A stretch of 56,889 nucleotides of DNA from an uncultured Clostridia bacterium (GCA_947628515.1 CANRAG010000004.1:1-56889), one strand, 5' to 3'; positions 17,799 through 27,500 are shown, counted from the stretch's first letter. Made by a program: numbers and translations. The notes: generated from the sequence alone by a model not told the origin.

Positions 17799-18806
17799 TC
17801 ACCGCCTCTTTAAAAACACGTATATAAAGAACGGCCCGCCTATGAGCGTGGTCAGCACGCCGACGGGAATTTCGCCCGACGGCAGCAGCCGCGTTATATT
17901 ATCCGCCACGGACAGCAGCACCGCGCCCGTCACGGCGGCTGCCGGAAGCAGCGCAGTGTTTTTCGCGCCCAACCTCATTCTTAAAAGATGCGGTATCACA
18001 AGTCCCACAAAGCCTATTACGCCGCTTACTGATACGCACACGGCGGTTATGAGCGCGCCGAGCAGCAAAAATATCAATCGGGTTCCTGACACATTTACTC
18101 CCAGCGCTTCCGCGTTCCTGTCGCCCAAAGCCATAATATCGAGCCGCCTTGACAACACCGCCGAAAATATTACACACGCCGACACCACCGGCGCCAGCAC
18201 ATACACATCCTTCCATGCCGACGCGCTGAGACTGCCCATTATCCAGAACACAATGGCCCCGACATTTTCGCCCGACATCAGCTTCAACATACTAACGCCC
18301 GACGAAAGCACCGCGCTCACTATTATCCCGCCGATTATCAGATTGGAGCTTTCAAAGGACGAGCCGCGTTTCGCAATGGCGATAACGGCAAAAAGCGTCA
18401 GCAGCGCCGATATAAGCGCGAACACGGTTACGGGCATATATATTCCCGACACGATATTTATGTATATTGCCAGAGCCGCGCCAAATGACGCGCCCGTTGA
18501 TATACCGAGCGTGTACGGGTCCGCCAGCGGGTTTTGCAGTATCCCCTGGAATATCACTCCCGCCGCCGCAAGACCGCAGCCGGTAAGCATACCGCACAGC
18601 AGTCTCGGCATGCGTATATGCCACACAACCGCCGTTATATTATCCGCAATCCCCCTGCTCATCTCCGCGTTCCCCGTAAGCTTTGCAAGTATTACCTTCG
18701 CGACCTCGCCCGCGCTTATCTCCATAGCCCCGCTGCTTATTCCGATAAGCATTACGGCCACAGCCGCAGCGGCCATTATTATATAGAATAAAACATATCT
18801 TCTCAT
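17799..18806 (-). CDS. ABC transporter permease (FecCD/BtuC family)
   Basis: Membrane subunit with about ten hydrophobic segments. Conserved family motifs are RMPRLLCGMLTGCGLAAAG, QGILQNPLADPYTLGIS, GASFGA and, near the end, GVIGFVGLVIPHLLR, which is the ATPase-coupling loop region, followed by LPSGEIPVGVLTTLIGGPFF. 335 residues, full length. It overlaps cbiC by 4 bases and lies just before its ATPase, so the transporter is under the same riboswitch-led transcript. Confidence 0.9.
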   Translation of the reverse strand: MRRYVLFYIIMAAAAVAVMLIGISSGAMEISAGEVAKVILAKLTGNAEMSRGIADNITAVVWHIRMPRLLCGMLTGCGLAAAGVIFQGILQNPLADPYTLGISTGASFGAALAIYINIVSGIYMPVTVFALISALLTLFAVIAIAKRGSSFESSNLIIGGIIVSAVLSSGVSMLKLMSGENVGAIVFWIMGSLSASAWKDVYVLAPVVSACVIFSAVLSRRLDIMALGDRNAEALGVNVSGTRLIFLLLGALITAVCVSVSGVIGFVGLVIPHLLRMRLGAKNTALLPAAAVTGAVLLSVADNITRLLPSGEIPVGVLTTLIGGPFFIYVFLKRR

Positions 18807-19423
18807 CTTTTTATTTTATACAGAAGCGCGTTGCAAATCGCCGCCGCGACATTGCTGCCGCCCTTTCTGCCCTGCGATACGATATACGGAACTCCGCTTC
18901 GCATTATTATCTCCTTTGCCTCCACAACGTTTACAAATCCCACCGGCACGCCTATTATGAGCTTCGGCCTTACCCTGCGCTTTTTTATCATCTCGTCAAG
19001 CCTCATAAGCGCGGTCGGCGCGTTCCCTACCGCAAATATTAAATCATATTTCAGCGTGCACGCCTTCTCCACGGAAACCGCCGCGCGCGTCACGCCTCTC
19101 GCTCTCGCCTGTCCCGCAACGTCCGCGTCCGCCATAAAGCAGTGCACATCGCCGCCCAGTCCGCGCACAAGCCGCTTGTTTATTCCTGCAAACGCCATGT
19201 TAGTATCGGTAACAATATGCGCCCCGCTCTTTAGCGCCTCAATACCGGCGGCGGCAGCGCCCTCGGAAAATTTCAAGTTTTGCACATAGTCAAAATCCGC
19301 TGTCGTATGTATTACGCGCATGAGAATATCGCGGTTTTCCGCCGGTATGTCGATACCGTCAAGCTCCTTGGCGATAATTTCCATGCTGCGCTTTTCAATC
19401 TCCATAGGCTTTACATATTCCAT
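18803..19423 (-). CDS. cbiC: Cobalt-precorrin-8 methylmutase
   Basis: Moves the methyl group from C11 to C12 to form cobyrinic acid. Conserved elements are IEKRSMEIIAKEL at the N-terminus, the RVIHTTADFDY histidine motif near residue 45, and GVPVGFVNVVEAKE and SQGRKGGSNVAAAICNAL at the C-terminus. Start chosen at ATG 19423 behind AGAGGA; an upstream in-frame start 10 codons earlier has no ribosome site. 206 residues, normal. Confidence 0.94.
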   Translation of the reverse strand: MEYVKPMEIEKRSMEIIAKELDGIDIPAENRDILMRVIHTTADFDYVQNLKFSEGAAAAGIEALKSGAHIVTDTNMAFAGINKRLVRGLGGDVHCFMADADVAGQARARGVTRAAVSVEKACTLKYDLIFAVGNAPTALMRLDEMIKKRRVRPKLIIGVPVGFVNVVEAKEIIMRSGVPYIVSQGRKGGSNVAAAICNALLYKIKR

Positions 19424-19473
19424 TTTCAATCCTCTTTCCCATTCGTATGTCACGGCCGCTTAAATTGCTGACA

Positions 19474-20178
19474 TTATCTGAATAAAGCCTTAAGCTCCGC
19501 CAAACTGCAGCCACCGCGCTCCGTCTTGGGCCGTTCTATCATAATCACAATCATACCCAGCCTCCGCGCAGCGTCAAGCTTTTCGTCCGTTCCGCCCACT
19601 CTGCCTCCGTCCTTTGTGACAAGGTAGCGGCAGCCGTTAAAATCGGCTGAATTATCCTCGCTCGAATACGGCGGCGTCTTATATATAATTTCGGCTATCG
19701 CCATGCCGCGGCATCTGCCGCGCACCTCGGGCGTGTCCAGCACACGCGCCCTCACCCGTTCTCCGACAGGCTCGAACTCCGCAAGCTCCTTGCTGCCTGT
19801 GCTTACAAATATCTTGCCGCTCGTATTCGTCAAATACTCCACGGCCGATTTAATGTCCGGCACGGACACGCACCCGTCACGGGGTGTTTCGTTTCGTATT
19901 AGCCTGTAATATTTAACTCCTGTTTGTTCGCAGGCCGCCCGTATATTTTTCGTCGCCTCCGCCGCGTACGGATGCGTCGCGTCGATAACAGCGCCGCAGC
20001 CCGCGACCGCCTCCGCCATCCGCGCGGCGGAAAGCCGTCCCGCGTAGACCTCGGCGTCCGGTATAAACGACGCGCCGTACCCGGTCGCGACATATACGGC
20101 AACGCTGTGCCCTATATCCCTTAGATATTCGCACAGCTCCCTGCCGTCGCCCGTTCCCGAAAATACCGCTATTCTCAT
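19474..20178 (-). CDS. cbiJ: Cobalt-precorrin-6A reductase
   Basis: NADH-dependent reduction of the macrocycle; also named CobK. Motifs: FSGTGDGRELCEYL at the start, VIDATHPYAAEATKNI, a strongly conserved family segment, FVSTGSKELAEF, and KDGGRVGGTDEKLDAARRLG near the end. 234 residues. It overlaps cbiH by 4 bases, so translation is probably coupled. Confidence 0.92.
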   Translation of the reverse strand: MRIAVFSGTGDGRELCEYLRDIGHSVAVYVATGYGASFIPDAEVYAGRLSAARMAEAVAGCGAVIDATHPYAAEATKNIRAACEQTGVKYYRLIRNETPRDGCVSVPDIKSAVEYLTNTSGKIFVSTGSKELAEFEPVGERVRARVLDTPEVRGRCRGMAIAEIIYKTPPYSSEDNSADFNGCRYLVTKDGGRVGGTDEKLDAARRLGMIVIMIERPKTERGGCSLAELKALFR

Positions 20179-20903
20179 ATTCCCTTATATCCCCTCGGCG
20201 TTATCATCCTGCCGTTTATGATTTTCGTTTCACTGTTACCTACAAACACGGTTGTAAACATATTCGTCATAACTCCGCCCAATTCGCCGAGCCTGTATAT
20301 GGCGTACCGCTCGCCCTTACGCCCTATGTTTTCCACACACGCGCATGGCGTGTCGGGGGACTTGTATTCGAGCATATATCCACACGCCGCCTCAAGATAG
20401 CCCGCTCGCTTTGTACTCGACGGATTGTATATGCATATCGCAAAATCCGCCGCGGACGCGGCGCGTATACGTTTCTCTATTACCTCCCACGGGGTTAGGC
20501 GGTCAGACAGGCTTATAACAGCAAAATCATGCGTAAGCGGCGCGCCGACGACCGCGCCGCCGCTGCAAGCGGCCGTAACGCCGGGCGCCACCTCGATTTC
20601 TATTTCCGGATGCTCCTTGCATACCTCATACATCAGTCCCGCCATTCCGTAGACGCCGGCGTCTCCGCTTGAAACCATCGCGACCGTTTTCCCGCCGAGC
20701 GCGTATTCCAAAGCCTTTTTACACCGCTCCGTCTCCTTTGTCATAGACGATGTGAACACTTCCTTGTCGGCGAGCATATCTGAAATCAACTCAATATAAT
20801 ATGTATACCCGACCACAACCTGCGCCTGTTCTATTGCGCGTACGGCGCGTAGGGTCATATCGTCCCTTCCACCGGGGCCAAGCCCTACCACATATATTTT
20901 CAA
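20175..20903 (-). CDS. cbiH: Cobalt-factor III / precorrin-3B C17-methyltransferase
   Basis: Ring-contracting SAM methyltransferase, also named CobJ. N-terminal VVGLGPGGRDDMTLRA and VVGYTYYIELI, then MVSSGDAGVYGMAGL and the AVISLSDRLTPWEVIEKRI segment that marks CbiH/CobJ among the tetrapyrrole methylases. C-terminal CVENIGRKGERYAIYRLGEL. 242 residues, so the short form without the ferredoxin-like extension found in some species. Coupled by ATGA overlap to cbiG. Confidence 0.94.
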   Translation of the reverse strand: MKIYVVGLGPGGRDDMTLRAVRAIEQAQVVVGYTYYIELISDMLADKEVFTSSMTKETERCKKALEYALGGKTVAMVSSGDAGVYGMAGLMYEVCKEHPEIEIEVAPGVTAACSGGAVVGAPLTHDFAVISLSDRLTPWEVIEKRIRAASAADFAICIYNPSSTKRAGYLEAACGYMLEYKSPDTPCACVENIGRKGERYAIYRLGELGGVMTNMFTTVFVGNSETKIINGRMITPRGYKGI

Positions 20904-21892
20904 AAGCTAACACTCCAATCCATAGCGGCAACAGCCATTGTAACTCCTCTGCCCTTAGTTTTATGTATAACAATCTTTCCGCCCGACGCGGCAGCGGCTC
21001 TTTCGCAAACGTTATCGGTACCTGTTATATCCCGTACAAACTCCGACGCCGCAAACTCGCCCCGCACATTGTTAAGCTCATTTACGGTGTACAGTCTAAG
21101 CTCCGCGCCAAGCTCCCTTGACAGCGCAAGTATCGCTTCTTCGTCCTTCTTTATGTCTATTGTGGCAACCGCCGCGACAGCCGCTTTATTAATTCCCGTG
21201 TTCCTAAAAAGCTCTGACAGACCTGTCCCGTCCGCGCCGCGTCTGCTGCCCACGCCTATAACATACCGCTTCGGTATAAGATTTAATGTGCGGGCAAACG
21301 GTTTTTTTACGCTGTCGGATATACATATTCCACATTCGTAACCCGCGCCGTATTCTATGCCGGCAGGCAAGTCGCCGCATATTGTAAAATCGCTTACCAG
21401 TCCGACCGTGCCGCCCGACAGCAGCGTTGATGAAATATGCTTTATCATATTTATATCGTATATTGAATACCCGTTATTTACCGCCCATGTATCAACCGCA
21501 AAAACGCCGTTTATATCGGTTGCGGTGGTGATTACGGCTCTCGCGCCGAGCTTGTCCGCAAGCGTTTTTGCATACGCGTTCGCGCCTCCAATATGTCCGG
21601 AAAGCAGAGGTATTACAAACCGCGCCGCCTCGTCGATACATATGACCGCCGGGTCCGTATCCTTGCGCCGCACATACGGCGCGATTGCGCGAACGGCAAT
21701 CCCCGCAGCGCCTATAAATATAATCACATCGCTTTCAGAAAACGCGGCTCGCGTCCACTCGTCAAGAGAACCTTGCGCGGGGGTGAAATGTTTCCCTCTG
21801 CGGTATATAACCCTATCCGACGTCAAGCACCGCGATATTTGTTTGTTCAGCTCGTCGCCCCGTGAGGTAAAGGAAATTATTGATACTTTCAT
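20900..21892 (-). CDS. cbiG: Cobalt-precorrin-5A hydrolase
   Basis: Opens the delta-lactone of cobalt-precorrin-5A and releases acetaldehyde in the anaerobic route. N-terminal IISFTSRGDELNKQI, core IIFIGAAGIAVRAIAPYVRRKDTDPAVICIDE, VIPLLSGHIGGANAYAKTLA, and a C-terminal domain with VIGVGSRRGADGT and SGGKIVIHKTKGRGVTMAVA. Its presence with CbiD and CbiK marks the oxygen-independent pathway. 330 residues, normal. Confidence 0.94.
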   Translation of the reverse strand: MKVSIISFTSRGDELNKQISRCLTSDRVIYRRGKHFTPAQGSLDEWTRAAFSESDVIIFIGAAGIAVRAIAPYVRRKDTDPAVICIDEAARFVIPLLSGHIGGANAYAKTLADKLGARAVITTATDINGVFAVDTWAVNNGYSIYDINMIKHISSTLLSGGTVGLVSDFTICGDLPAGIEYGAGYECGICISDSVKKPFARTLNLIPKRYVIGVGSRRGADGTGLSELFRNTGINKAAVAAVATIDIKKDEEAILALSRELGAELRLYTVNELNNVRGEFAASEFVRDITGTDNVCERAAAASGGKIVIHKTKGRGVTMAVAAMDWSVSF

Positions 21893-22638
21893 TCCGTGCC
21901 CTTTCTGTACCCGTGCGAAAACCCGGCGTCATACAGCCTTGACCGCTCGTATCCGCCGCCTAAAAAGCCGCCCACGGTTATAAGCGCGGTTTTTGTGATA
22001 CCGTGCCGTTCGGCCACCGCCGCAAGCTCGCCGACCGTCGTTCTCACAATTATCTCATCCTCCCATGTAGCTTTGTACACAATCGCCGCCGGACTGTCAA
22101 CTTTATACCCGCCGTCAATAAGCCTTTTGGAAAGCTCGTCAAGCATACCGGCCGAAAGGAATATAACCATTGTCGCGCCGTGCGCGGCGAAGCTTTCTAT
22201 GCTCTCCCGTTCCGGCACGGGCGTTCTGCCCGCCATTCGAGTCACTATGACCGACTGGCTTATTCCCGGCAGTGTATATTCCGCCTTAAGCGCCGCCGCC
22301 GCGCCGAACATGGAGCTTACTCCCGGACAAACCTCATACTCGATACCCAGTCTGTCAAGCTCGTCCGCCTGCTCACGTATGGCTCCGTATATTGACGGAT
22401 CCCCCGTATGCAGCCGCACAATCTCGCCGTTTCTGTTTTCTTCCATGACCGCAACGACCTCTCCAAGCGTCATTTTTGCGCTGTTATATATTTTGCAATC
22501 CGGTTTCGCGTATTTTAGAAGCTCCGCGTTCACCAGAGAACCGGCATAGATAATCACATCCGCATTTTTAATCAGCTCCATGCCGCGAACGGTTATAAGA
22601 TCCGGCGCGCCGGGGCCTGCCCCAACAAAATTAACCAT
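21889..22638 (-). CDS. cbiF: Cobalt-precorrin-4 C11-methyltransferase
   Basis: SAM-dependent methylation at C11; CobM is the aerobic counterpart. FVGAGPGAPDLITVRG at the start, VRLHTGDPSIYGAIREQ and VCPGVSSMFGAAAAL in the middle, and TRMAGRTPVPERESIE, a CbiF/CobM mark. C-terminal VGGFLGGGYERSRLYDAGFSHGYRK agrees well. 249 residues. Four bases after cbiL. Confidence 0.95.
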   Translation of the reverse strand: MVNFVGAGPGAPDLITVRGMELIKNADVIIYAGSLVNAELLKYAKPDCKIYNSAKMTLGEVVAVMEENRNGEIVRLHTGDPSIYGAIREQADELDRLGIEYEVCPGVSSMFGAAAALKAEYTLPGISQSVIVTRMAGRTPVPERESIESFAAHGATMVIFLSAGMLDELSKRLIDGGYKVDSPAAIVYKATWEDEIIVRTTVGELAAVAERHGITKTALITVGGFLGGGYERSRLYDAGFSHGYRKGTE

Positions 22639-22642
22639 AAAA

Positions 22643-23326
22643 TCAATCCTTTACAATAACTATAGAAAAATAGCTTGAATTCTCACCCACATCGTCAAGA
22701 CCTTTGTAAATCCTCTCGTTTTCCATGCCGCAACATTCGACCATGACCGACTTTTCGGCAAGTCCCTTCCCGCGCAGCAAATCGCAGACCTCGCCAATAC
22801 GCCGTCCGGCTTTCATAAGTACCTTTGTGCCTCGCGCATTCAGCATGTTTTCGGTTTGCTCATAGCTTGCCGGAAGGATTATAAGCGGCTCGCCGCGCTC
22901 ACACAACGGCATGTTAAGCCGCGCGGCAGCGGCGCAAAATGATGTTATACCCGGCACAAGCTCCGTTTCAAAGCCATGCTTTTGCACAATACGGTTTATC
23001 CGCGCGTATGTGGAATATATCGTAACGTCGCCAAGCGTTATAAACGCGATGCTTTTCCCTTCTTTTAATATCCCCTCGAGCCTTTGCGCGATTGCCGTAT
23101 AGCTTGCCTCAAGCCTTGCAAAATCCTTAGTCATGGGCATGGGCAGTTCCAATATATCCTTGTCCCTGACATACTCCTCCACTATCTCATATGCCGCTCT
23201 GTTACCGCCGCTCATAACCGGAACAGCCGTAACCTCCGACTCCCTTAGCACCCTGATTGCTTTAAGCGTTAAAAGCTCCTTGTCGCCCGGTCCTACGCCC
23301 ACACCGTAAAGCTTACCGTTATTCAT
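22643..23326 (-). CDS. cbiL: Cobalt-precorrin-2 / factor II C20-methyltransferase
   Basis: Second SAM methylation of the pathway, right after cobalt insertion. N-terminal KLYGVGVGPGDKELLTLKA, then ITLGDVTIYSTYARI, ELVPGITSFCAAAARL and VLMKAGRRIGEV. 228 residues. Start taken at the ATG at 23324-23326 after GTGGAG; the longer frame upstream would run into the riboswitch terminator hairpin at 23345-23376. First gene of the riboswitch-led block. Confidence 0.93.
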   Translation of the reverse strand: MNNGKLYGVGVGPGDKELLTLKAIRVLRESEVTAVPVMSGGNRAAYEIVEEYVRDKDILELPMPMTKDFARLEASYTAIAQRLEGILKEGKSIAFITLGDVTIYSTYARINRIVQKHGFETELVPGITSFCAAAARLNMPLCERGEPLIILPASYEQTENMLNARGTKVLMKAGRRIGEVCDLLRGKGLAEKSVMVECCGMENERIYKGLDDVGENSSYFSIVIVKD

Positions 23327-23344
23327 ATACTTATCACTCCACTT

Positions 23345-23376
23345 AAAAAAGCTGTCCCCGAAAGAACAGCTTTTTT
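23345..23376 (-). terminator. Riboswitch-linked attenuator terminator before cbiL
   Basis: On -, AAAAAAGCTGT pairs with ACAGCTTTTTT around a ten-base loop, ending in a T6 run just before the cbiL ribosome site. It lies between the aptamer and the gene, which is the place of an expression platform that stops transcription when cobalamin is bound. Confidence 0.85.
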
Positions 23377-23458
23377 CGCGTACGCCAACAAAGCGTCGAT
23401 ATATATGCGTTTTTTGACACATATTCTCCACGTCGGCTTGCGGTTCGCCCGTTCTCGC

Positions 23459-23690
23459 AGGTTAATACGCAGACTTCGCGCGCCTGTATCCGGACTTATA
23501 CATCACCACCCGCGCGCGCCTTCCCAAAGGGGTATACTGCCCTTCAGTGGCATACTGCGCGCGAGTTCCGTAAATACCGTAGCGGAACTGCGCCGGATTC
23601 TCACCGGACTTCCCGGAAGCCTAAGCTCCCACGCGCAAAATCCCATATTCGGTTGTAAATCGGAGCAGCGCTCCTGCTGAAACCTTGAAA
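23459..23690 (-). promoter_or_regulatory. Cobalamin (AdoCbl) riboswitch aptamer
   Basis: The minus strand holds the B12-box core AAGTCCGGTGAGAATCCGG followed by CGCAGTTCCGCTACGG (about 23575-23613) and later AAGTCCGGATACAGG (about 23481-23495). These match the conserved cobalamin riboswitch elements GGTGxGAATCC, CCCGCxACxGTA and AGTCxGGATAC. A helix can close between AGGTT near 23682 and AACCT near 23461. Limits are approximate. The downstream terminator and cbiL give a complete OFF switch. No clear promoter was seen between it and the upstream cyclophilin gene. Confidence 0.88.
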
Positions 23691-23766
23691 TGAAGCCCGC
23701 AGCCGGTTGCATGGTCGAGCAGCGGACGTAGTCCGCGACCGGCCTTAGCGGCGGGGAACATATAGG

Positions 23767-24240
23767 TTATATCATTCTTATTGTCTTTATGACCTGCGGC
23801 GTCACGGGCCGGTCGCTGTAATCGGTTTGGGTTGCGGCAATCCTGTCAACAACATCCATTCCCTCCGTTACCTTACCGAACGCCGCGTATTGTCCGTCAA
23901 GGTGCGGCGCGTTTTGGTGCATGATAAAAAACTGACTTGACGCGCTGTTGGGGAACATAGTTCTTGCCATGGACAGTACTCCGCGCTCATGCTTTAACGT
24001 ATTCTTTACGCCGTTTGAGTCAAACTCACCCTTAATGCTGTCCGCATGCTTCTGACGTCCCGCGGCGTCCATACCGCCGCCTTGAATCATAAAGCCCTCG
24101 ATTACTCTATGGAATACAAGACCCGCAAAGAAATCCTCGTTTATTAGCTTTACAAAGTTCTCCACCGTTATCGGCGCAATCTCCGGATAAAGCTCCGCCT
24201 TAATTATACCGCCGTCCTGCATTTCTATCTCTATATTCAT
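23767..24240 (-). CDS. Cyclophilin-type peptidyl-prolyl isomerase, cytoplasmic
   Basis: Catalyses cis-trans isomerisation of prolyl bonds. Compact 157-residue cyclophilin without signal: APITVENFVKLI, GLVFHRVIEGFMIQGGGMD (FHR active-site arginine), SQFFIMHQNAPHLDGQYAAFGKV. Lies 11 bases behind a lipoprotein cyclophilin, of which it may be a duplicate, and 14-76 bases upstream of the riboswitch. Gram-positive homologues are usually called PpiB. Confidence 0.92.
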   Translation of the reverse strand: MNIEIEMQDGGIIKAELYPEIAPITVENFVKLINEDFFAGLVFHRVIEGFMIQGGGMDAAGRQKHADSIKGEFDSNGVKNTLKHERGVLSMARTMFPNSASSQFFIMHQNAPHLDGQYAAFGKVTEGMDVVDRIAATQTDYSDRPVTPQVIKTIRMI

Positions 24241-24251
24241 TGAAAATCTCC

Positions 24252-24908
24252 TTAATTATTTATTGTCACCGATTGAATTTCAAATATATCCTCCGGCAAA
24301 TCGTCCATACCCGGAGGCGGATCCTGCATTTTTGGCGCTTTTGCAATCGCGTCCGCGACATCCATTCCGGATGTCACCCTGCCGAACGCCGCGTATTGCC
24401 CGTCAAGGTATGTGCTGTCGCCCACCACTATAAAGAACTGGCTCGACGCGCTGTCGTTCTCGCTTGGTATTCTTGCCATCGATATTACGCCTCGCTCATG
24501 CGATAACGGATTATCAATTCCGTTCTCGGAAAATTCGCCCTCGACGGTTTCGGAAACGCTTTTCAGATTGTATTCCGCGTCATATCCGCCCGCCTGCACC
24601 ACAAAGCCGTCTACGGCTCTGTGGAATATCGTTCCGTTATAAAATCCCTCGTTTGCAAGCTTTATAAAATTCGCAACCGTCTTTGGCGCAATATCCGGAT
24701 ACAGCTCAATCTCTATTGTCTCGCCGCTTGTAAGAGTTATTGCCGCGCCTATCGCGTTTTCGGTGAGCTCTTGCAAATTCTCGTCCGTCTCCTCGCTTTT
24801 TACCGTCGGCGTTTCCTTCTCCGGTTTCGTTTCGGTTCTACCGCCGCAGCCGCATAGAAGCAGCGCGCAAGACGCGGCTATAGCAAAAATTTTAAATATC
24901 CTCTTCAT
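24252..24908 (-). CDS. Cyclophilin-type peptidyl-prolyl isomerase, predicted lipoprotein
   Basis: A lipoprotein signal ending LLLCGC and an acidic linker to about residue 50 precede a cyclophilin domain (APKTVANFIKLA, GTIFHRAVDGFVVQAGG, SSQFFIVVGDSTYLDGQYAAFGRV). It should help fold exported proteins outside the membrane. It follows gyrA by 15 bases and precedes the cytoplasmic cyclophilin. Two cyclophilins of different location in tandem, downstream of gyrA, is an unusual grouping. Confidence 0.9.
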   Translation of the reverse strand: MKRIFKIFAIAASCALLLCGCGGRTETKPEKETPTVKSEETDENLQELTENAIGAAITLTSGETIEIELYPDIAPKTVANFIKLANEGFYNGTIFHRAVDGFVVQAGGYDAEYNLKSVSETVEGEFSENGIDNPLSHERGVISMARIPSENDSASSQFFIVVGDSTYLDGQYAAFGRVTSGMDVADAIAKAPKMQDPPPGMDDLPEDIFEIQSVTINN

Positions 24909-24923
24909 CAGAACTCCTCCCGA

Positions 24924-27413
24924 TTATTCCTCCGCGTCATCTAAATCTTCCTCGTCCCGGTAACGCTCCGTGAGCGCTATGCTTACAACCTTCACATCGT
25001 CCGCAAGTCTCATAAGCCTTACGCCCTGTGTGTGACGTCCGAACTTGCTGATTTCATCAACGTGCATTCTTATTACAACTCCCTCGGATGTTATAAGCAT
25101 CAAATCGCTGTCCTCCGCGGCCGATACAAGTCCTGCCATTTTACCGGTCTTTTCGTTCAGCTTATATGTGAATATGCCCTTACCGGCTCTTGACTGAACC
25201 CTATATTCTCCAACGTCCGTGCGCTTTCCGTAACCGTTCTCGGTTACGGCGAGAATTGTTTCCGTCTCGTTTACCACTACCGCCGAAACCACCTCGTCGC
25301 CTGCGTTTAAATCTATTGCCTTAACGCCGCGCGTGGTTCTGCCCATGGTTCTTCCGCAGCGTTCTTCAAAGCGGATGGACATACCGTTCTTTGTCGCGAC
25401 GATAATATCGCGCCCGCCGTCGGTGAGGCTGACGCTTATAAGCTCATCGCCTTCAACAAGCTCGATAGCCCGCAATCCGTTCTGACGTATTCTAGAATAA
25501 TCCATAATATCCGTTCGCTTAATAAGTCCGCGGCGCGTGACAAAGGTCAGGAAATTGCCGTTATTGAACTCGCGAACCGGTATCATCGCGCTTATCTTCT
25601 CGCCGCTGTCGAGCGGAAGAAGATTTACAATAGCCATACCCTTCGCGGTTCTGCCCGCCTCCGGAATTTGATAACCCTTGAGCCTGTAAACAATACCCTT
25701 GGTTGTGAAGAACAGGATATTATCATGCGTTGACGCGGTGAATATCTGCTCGACAAAATCCTCGTCGCGCGTTGTTACTCCCGTTATTCCGCGTCCGCCG
25801 CGGCGCTGTGATTTATAGGTATCGACCGGCATGCGCTTTGTATAGCCGTTACGGGTAAGAGTGAATACGCACTCCTCCTCGTCTATAAGATCCTCATCAT
25901 CAAGATCGCTGTAATCCATTGCAATCTCTGTGCGGCGCGAATCGCCGTACTTATTTTTCATCTCGATAAGGTCCTCCTTGATTATGGCGCAAACCTTATC
26001 CTCGTCCGCAAGAATACCCTCGTACTCCGCAATCTTACCGAGCAAAGCCTCGTACTCGTCCTCAATCTTCGTGCGCTCCATGCCCGATAAACGGCCGAGC
26101 TGCATTCTTACAATCGCTGTCGCCTGAATATCATCCAAATCAAAGCGCTCGCAAAGATTTGCCTTGGAGTCCTCAATAGATTTTGAAGAACGTATTATGC
26201 GAATAACCTCGTCTATATTATCTATAACCAGCTTATAGCCTTCGAGCAGATGCGCGCGCTCCTGCGCCTTGCGCAAATCAAACCGCGTGCGGCGTATGAT
26301 TACGTCCTCCTGATGAGCTATATAATAGTCTATCATCTGACGCAAATTCAGCACCTTCGGAACCTTATCGACAAGCGCGAGAAGAATTACGCCGAACGAA
26401 TCCTGCATCTGTGTCTGCTTATACAGATTGTTTAGCACAACGTTCGCGTTCGCGTCACGCTTAAGCTCGATTACAAGCCGTATCTCCTCGGTTGACTCGT
26501 CACGGGTTGAAGCGATGCCGTCTATTTTACCGTCGCGGACAAGCTCGGTTATATGCTTTTCCATCTGCGCCTTATTTACCTTATACGGTATTTCCGTAAC
26601 GACAATGCGCTGTCTGCCGTTATCAAGCTCCTCGATTTCCGCCTTGGCGCGCAAAATGATCTTGCCGCGTCCGGTTGTGTACGCCTGACGTATGCCGCGC
26701 TTACCCATGATAACTCCGCCCGTGGGGAAGTCGGGGCCCGGTATATATTTCATAAGCTCGTCCACGGTAATCATCGGGTCGTCAATAGCGGCAATAATAC
26801 CGTCTATACACTCCGTAAGATTATGCGGCGGTATATTTGTGGCCATACCTACCGCAATACCGTTAGAGCCGTTCACAAGCAAATTCGGGAACCTTGACGG
26901 AAGCACGTCCGGCTCCTGAAGCTTATCGTCAAAATTAGGAACAAAATCAACGGTTTCCTTCTCTATATCCGTAAGCATGGAAGCCGCAATCTTTGACATC
27001 TTCGCCTCGGTATAACGGTACGCGGCCGCCGGGTCGCCATCGACCGAACCGAAATTTCCCTTGGGCTGTACAAGCGGGTAGCGGAGCGAGAAGTCCTGTC
27101 CCAAGCGCACCATCGCGTCATATACCGACGCATCGCCGTGCGGATGATATTTACCCAAAACGTCGCCCACGGTCGTGGCCGACTTTCTGAAGTCCGCCTC
27201 ATATAGCAATCCGCCCTCGTACATATCATAAAGTATGCGTCTGTGTACCGGCTTAAGCCCGTCTCTTACATCCGGCAGCGCACGGCTCACGATAACGCTC
27301 ATAGCGTAATCTATATACGCCTTCTTCATTTCGTTATTTAAATCAACTCCGACAATTTTCTGGTTTTCTATAACCTCCATGTCAAGAGCAAGTTCCTTTG
27401 ACTTTTTAGCCAT
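24924..27413 (-). CDS. gyrA: DNA gyrase subunit A
   Basis: Breakage-reunion subunit of type II topoisomerase; introduces negative supercoils with Gyr[20 protein letters not shown] and the active-site tyrosine in [12 protein letters not shown] are present. The C-terminal pinwheel contains [10 protein letters not shown], a form of the GyrA box, which separates it from ParC. 829 residues, full length. The C-terminus ends in an acidic tail. gyrB is not adjacent, unlike the common arrangement near the origin. Promoter at 27472-27500. Confidence 0.97.
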   Translation of the reverse strand: MAKKSKELALDMEVIENQKIVGVDLNNEMKKAYIDYAMSVIVSRALPDVRDGLKPVHRRILYDMYEGGLLYEADFRKSATTVGDVLGKYHPHGDASVYDAMVRLGQDFSLRYPLVQPKGNFGSVDGDPAAAYRYTEAKMSKIAASMLTDIEKETVDFVPNFDDKLQEPDVLPSRFPNLLVNGSNGIAVGMATNIPPHNLTECIDGIIAAIDDPMITVDELMKYIPGPDFPTGGVIMGKRGIRQAYTTGRGKIILRAKAEIEELDNGRQRIVVTEIPYKVNKAQMEKHITELVRDGKIDGIASTRDESTEEIRLVIELKRDANANVVLNNLYKQTQMQDSFGVILLALVDKVPKVLNLRQMIDYYIAHQEDVIIRRTRFDLRKAQERAHLLEGYKLVIDNIDEVIRIIRSSKSIEDSKANLCERFDLDDIQATAIVRMQLGRLSGMERTKIEDEYEALLGKIAEYEGILADEDKVCAIIKEDLIEMKNKYGDSRRTEIAMDYSDLDDEDLIDEEECVFTLTRNGYTKRMPVDTYKSQRRGGRGITGVTTRDEDFVEQIFTASTHDNILFFTTKGIVYRLKGYQIPEAGRTAKGMAIVNLLPLDSGEKISAMIPVREFNNGNFLTFVTRRGLIKRTDIMDYSRIRQNGLRAIELVEGDELISVSLTDGGRDIIVATKNGMSIRFEERCGRTMGRTTRGVKAIDLNAGDEVVSAVVVNETETILAVTENGYGKRTDVGEYRVQSRAGKGIFTYKLNEKTGKMAGLVSAAEDSDLMLITSEGVVIRMHVDEISKFGRHTQGVRLMRLADDVKVVSIALTERYRDEEDLDDAEE

Positions 27414-27471
27414 ATTTCCTCCTTGAGTCCCAAAAATGAACTCTTATAAATTTAAAACTGATACATATCTG

Positions 27472-27500
27472 ATTATACCACAAAACATATGAAATTGCAA
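27472..27500 (-). promoter_or_regulatory. Sigma-A-type promoter for gyrA
   Basis: On -, TTGCAA (27495-27500), 17 bp, TATAAT (27472-27477). Expected 5' leader about 50 bases, with AAGGAGG before the ATG. Confidence 0.75.

Noticed and set aside
17554..18786. 410-codon open frame on + opposite the permease and ATPase genes
   Set aside because: It is a mirror of the GC-skewed third positions of the real genes, is rich in Ser/Pro/Thr, has no motif, and the opposite strand carries clear ABC-transporter signatures.
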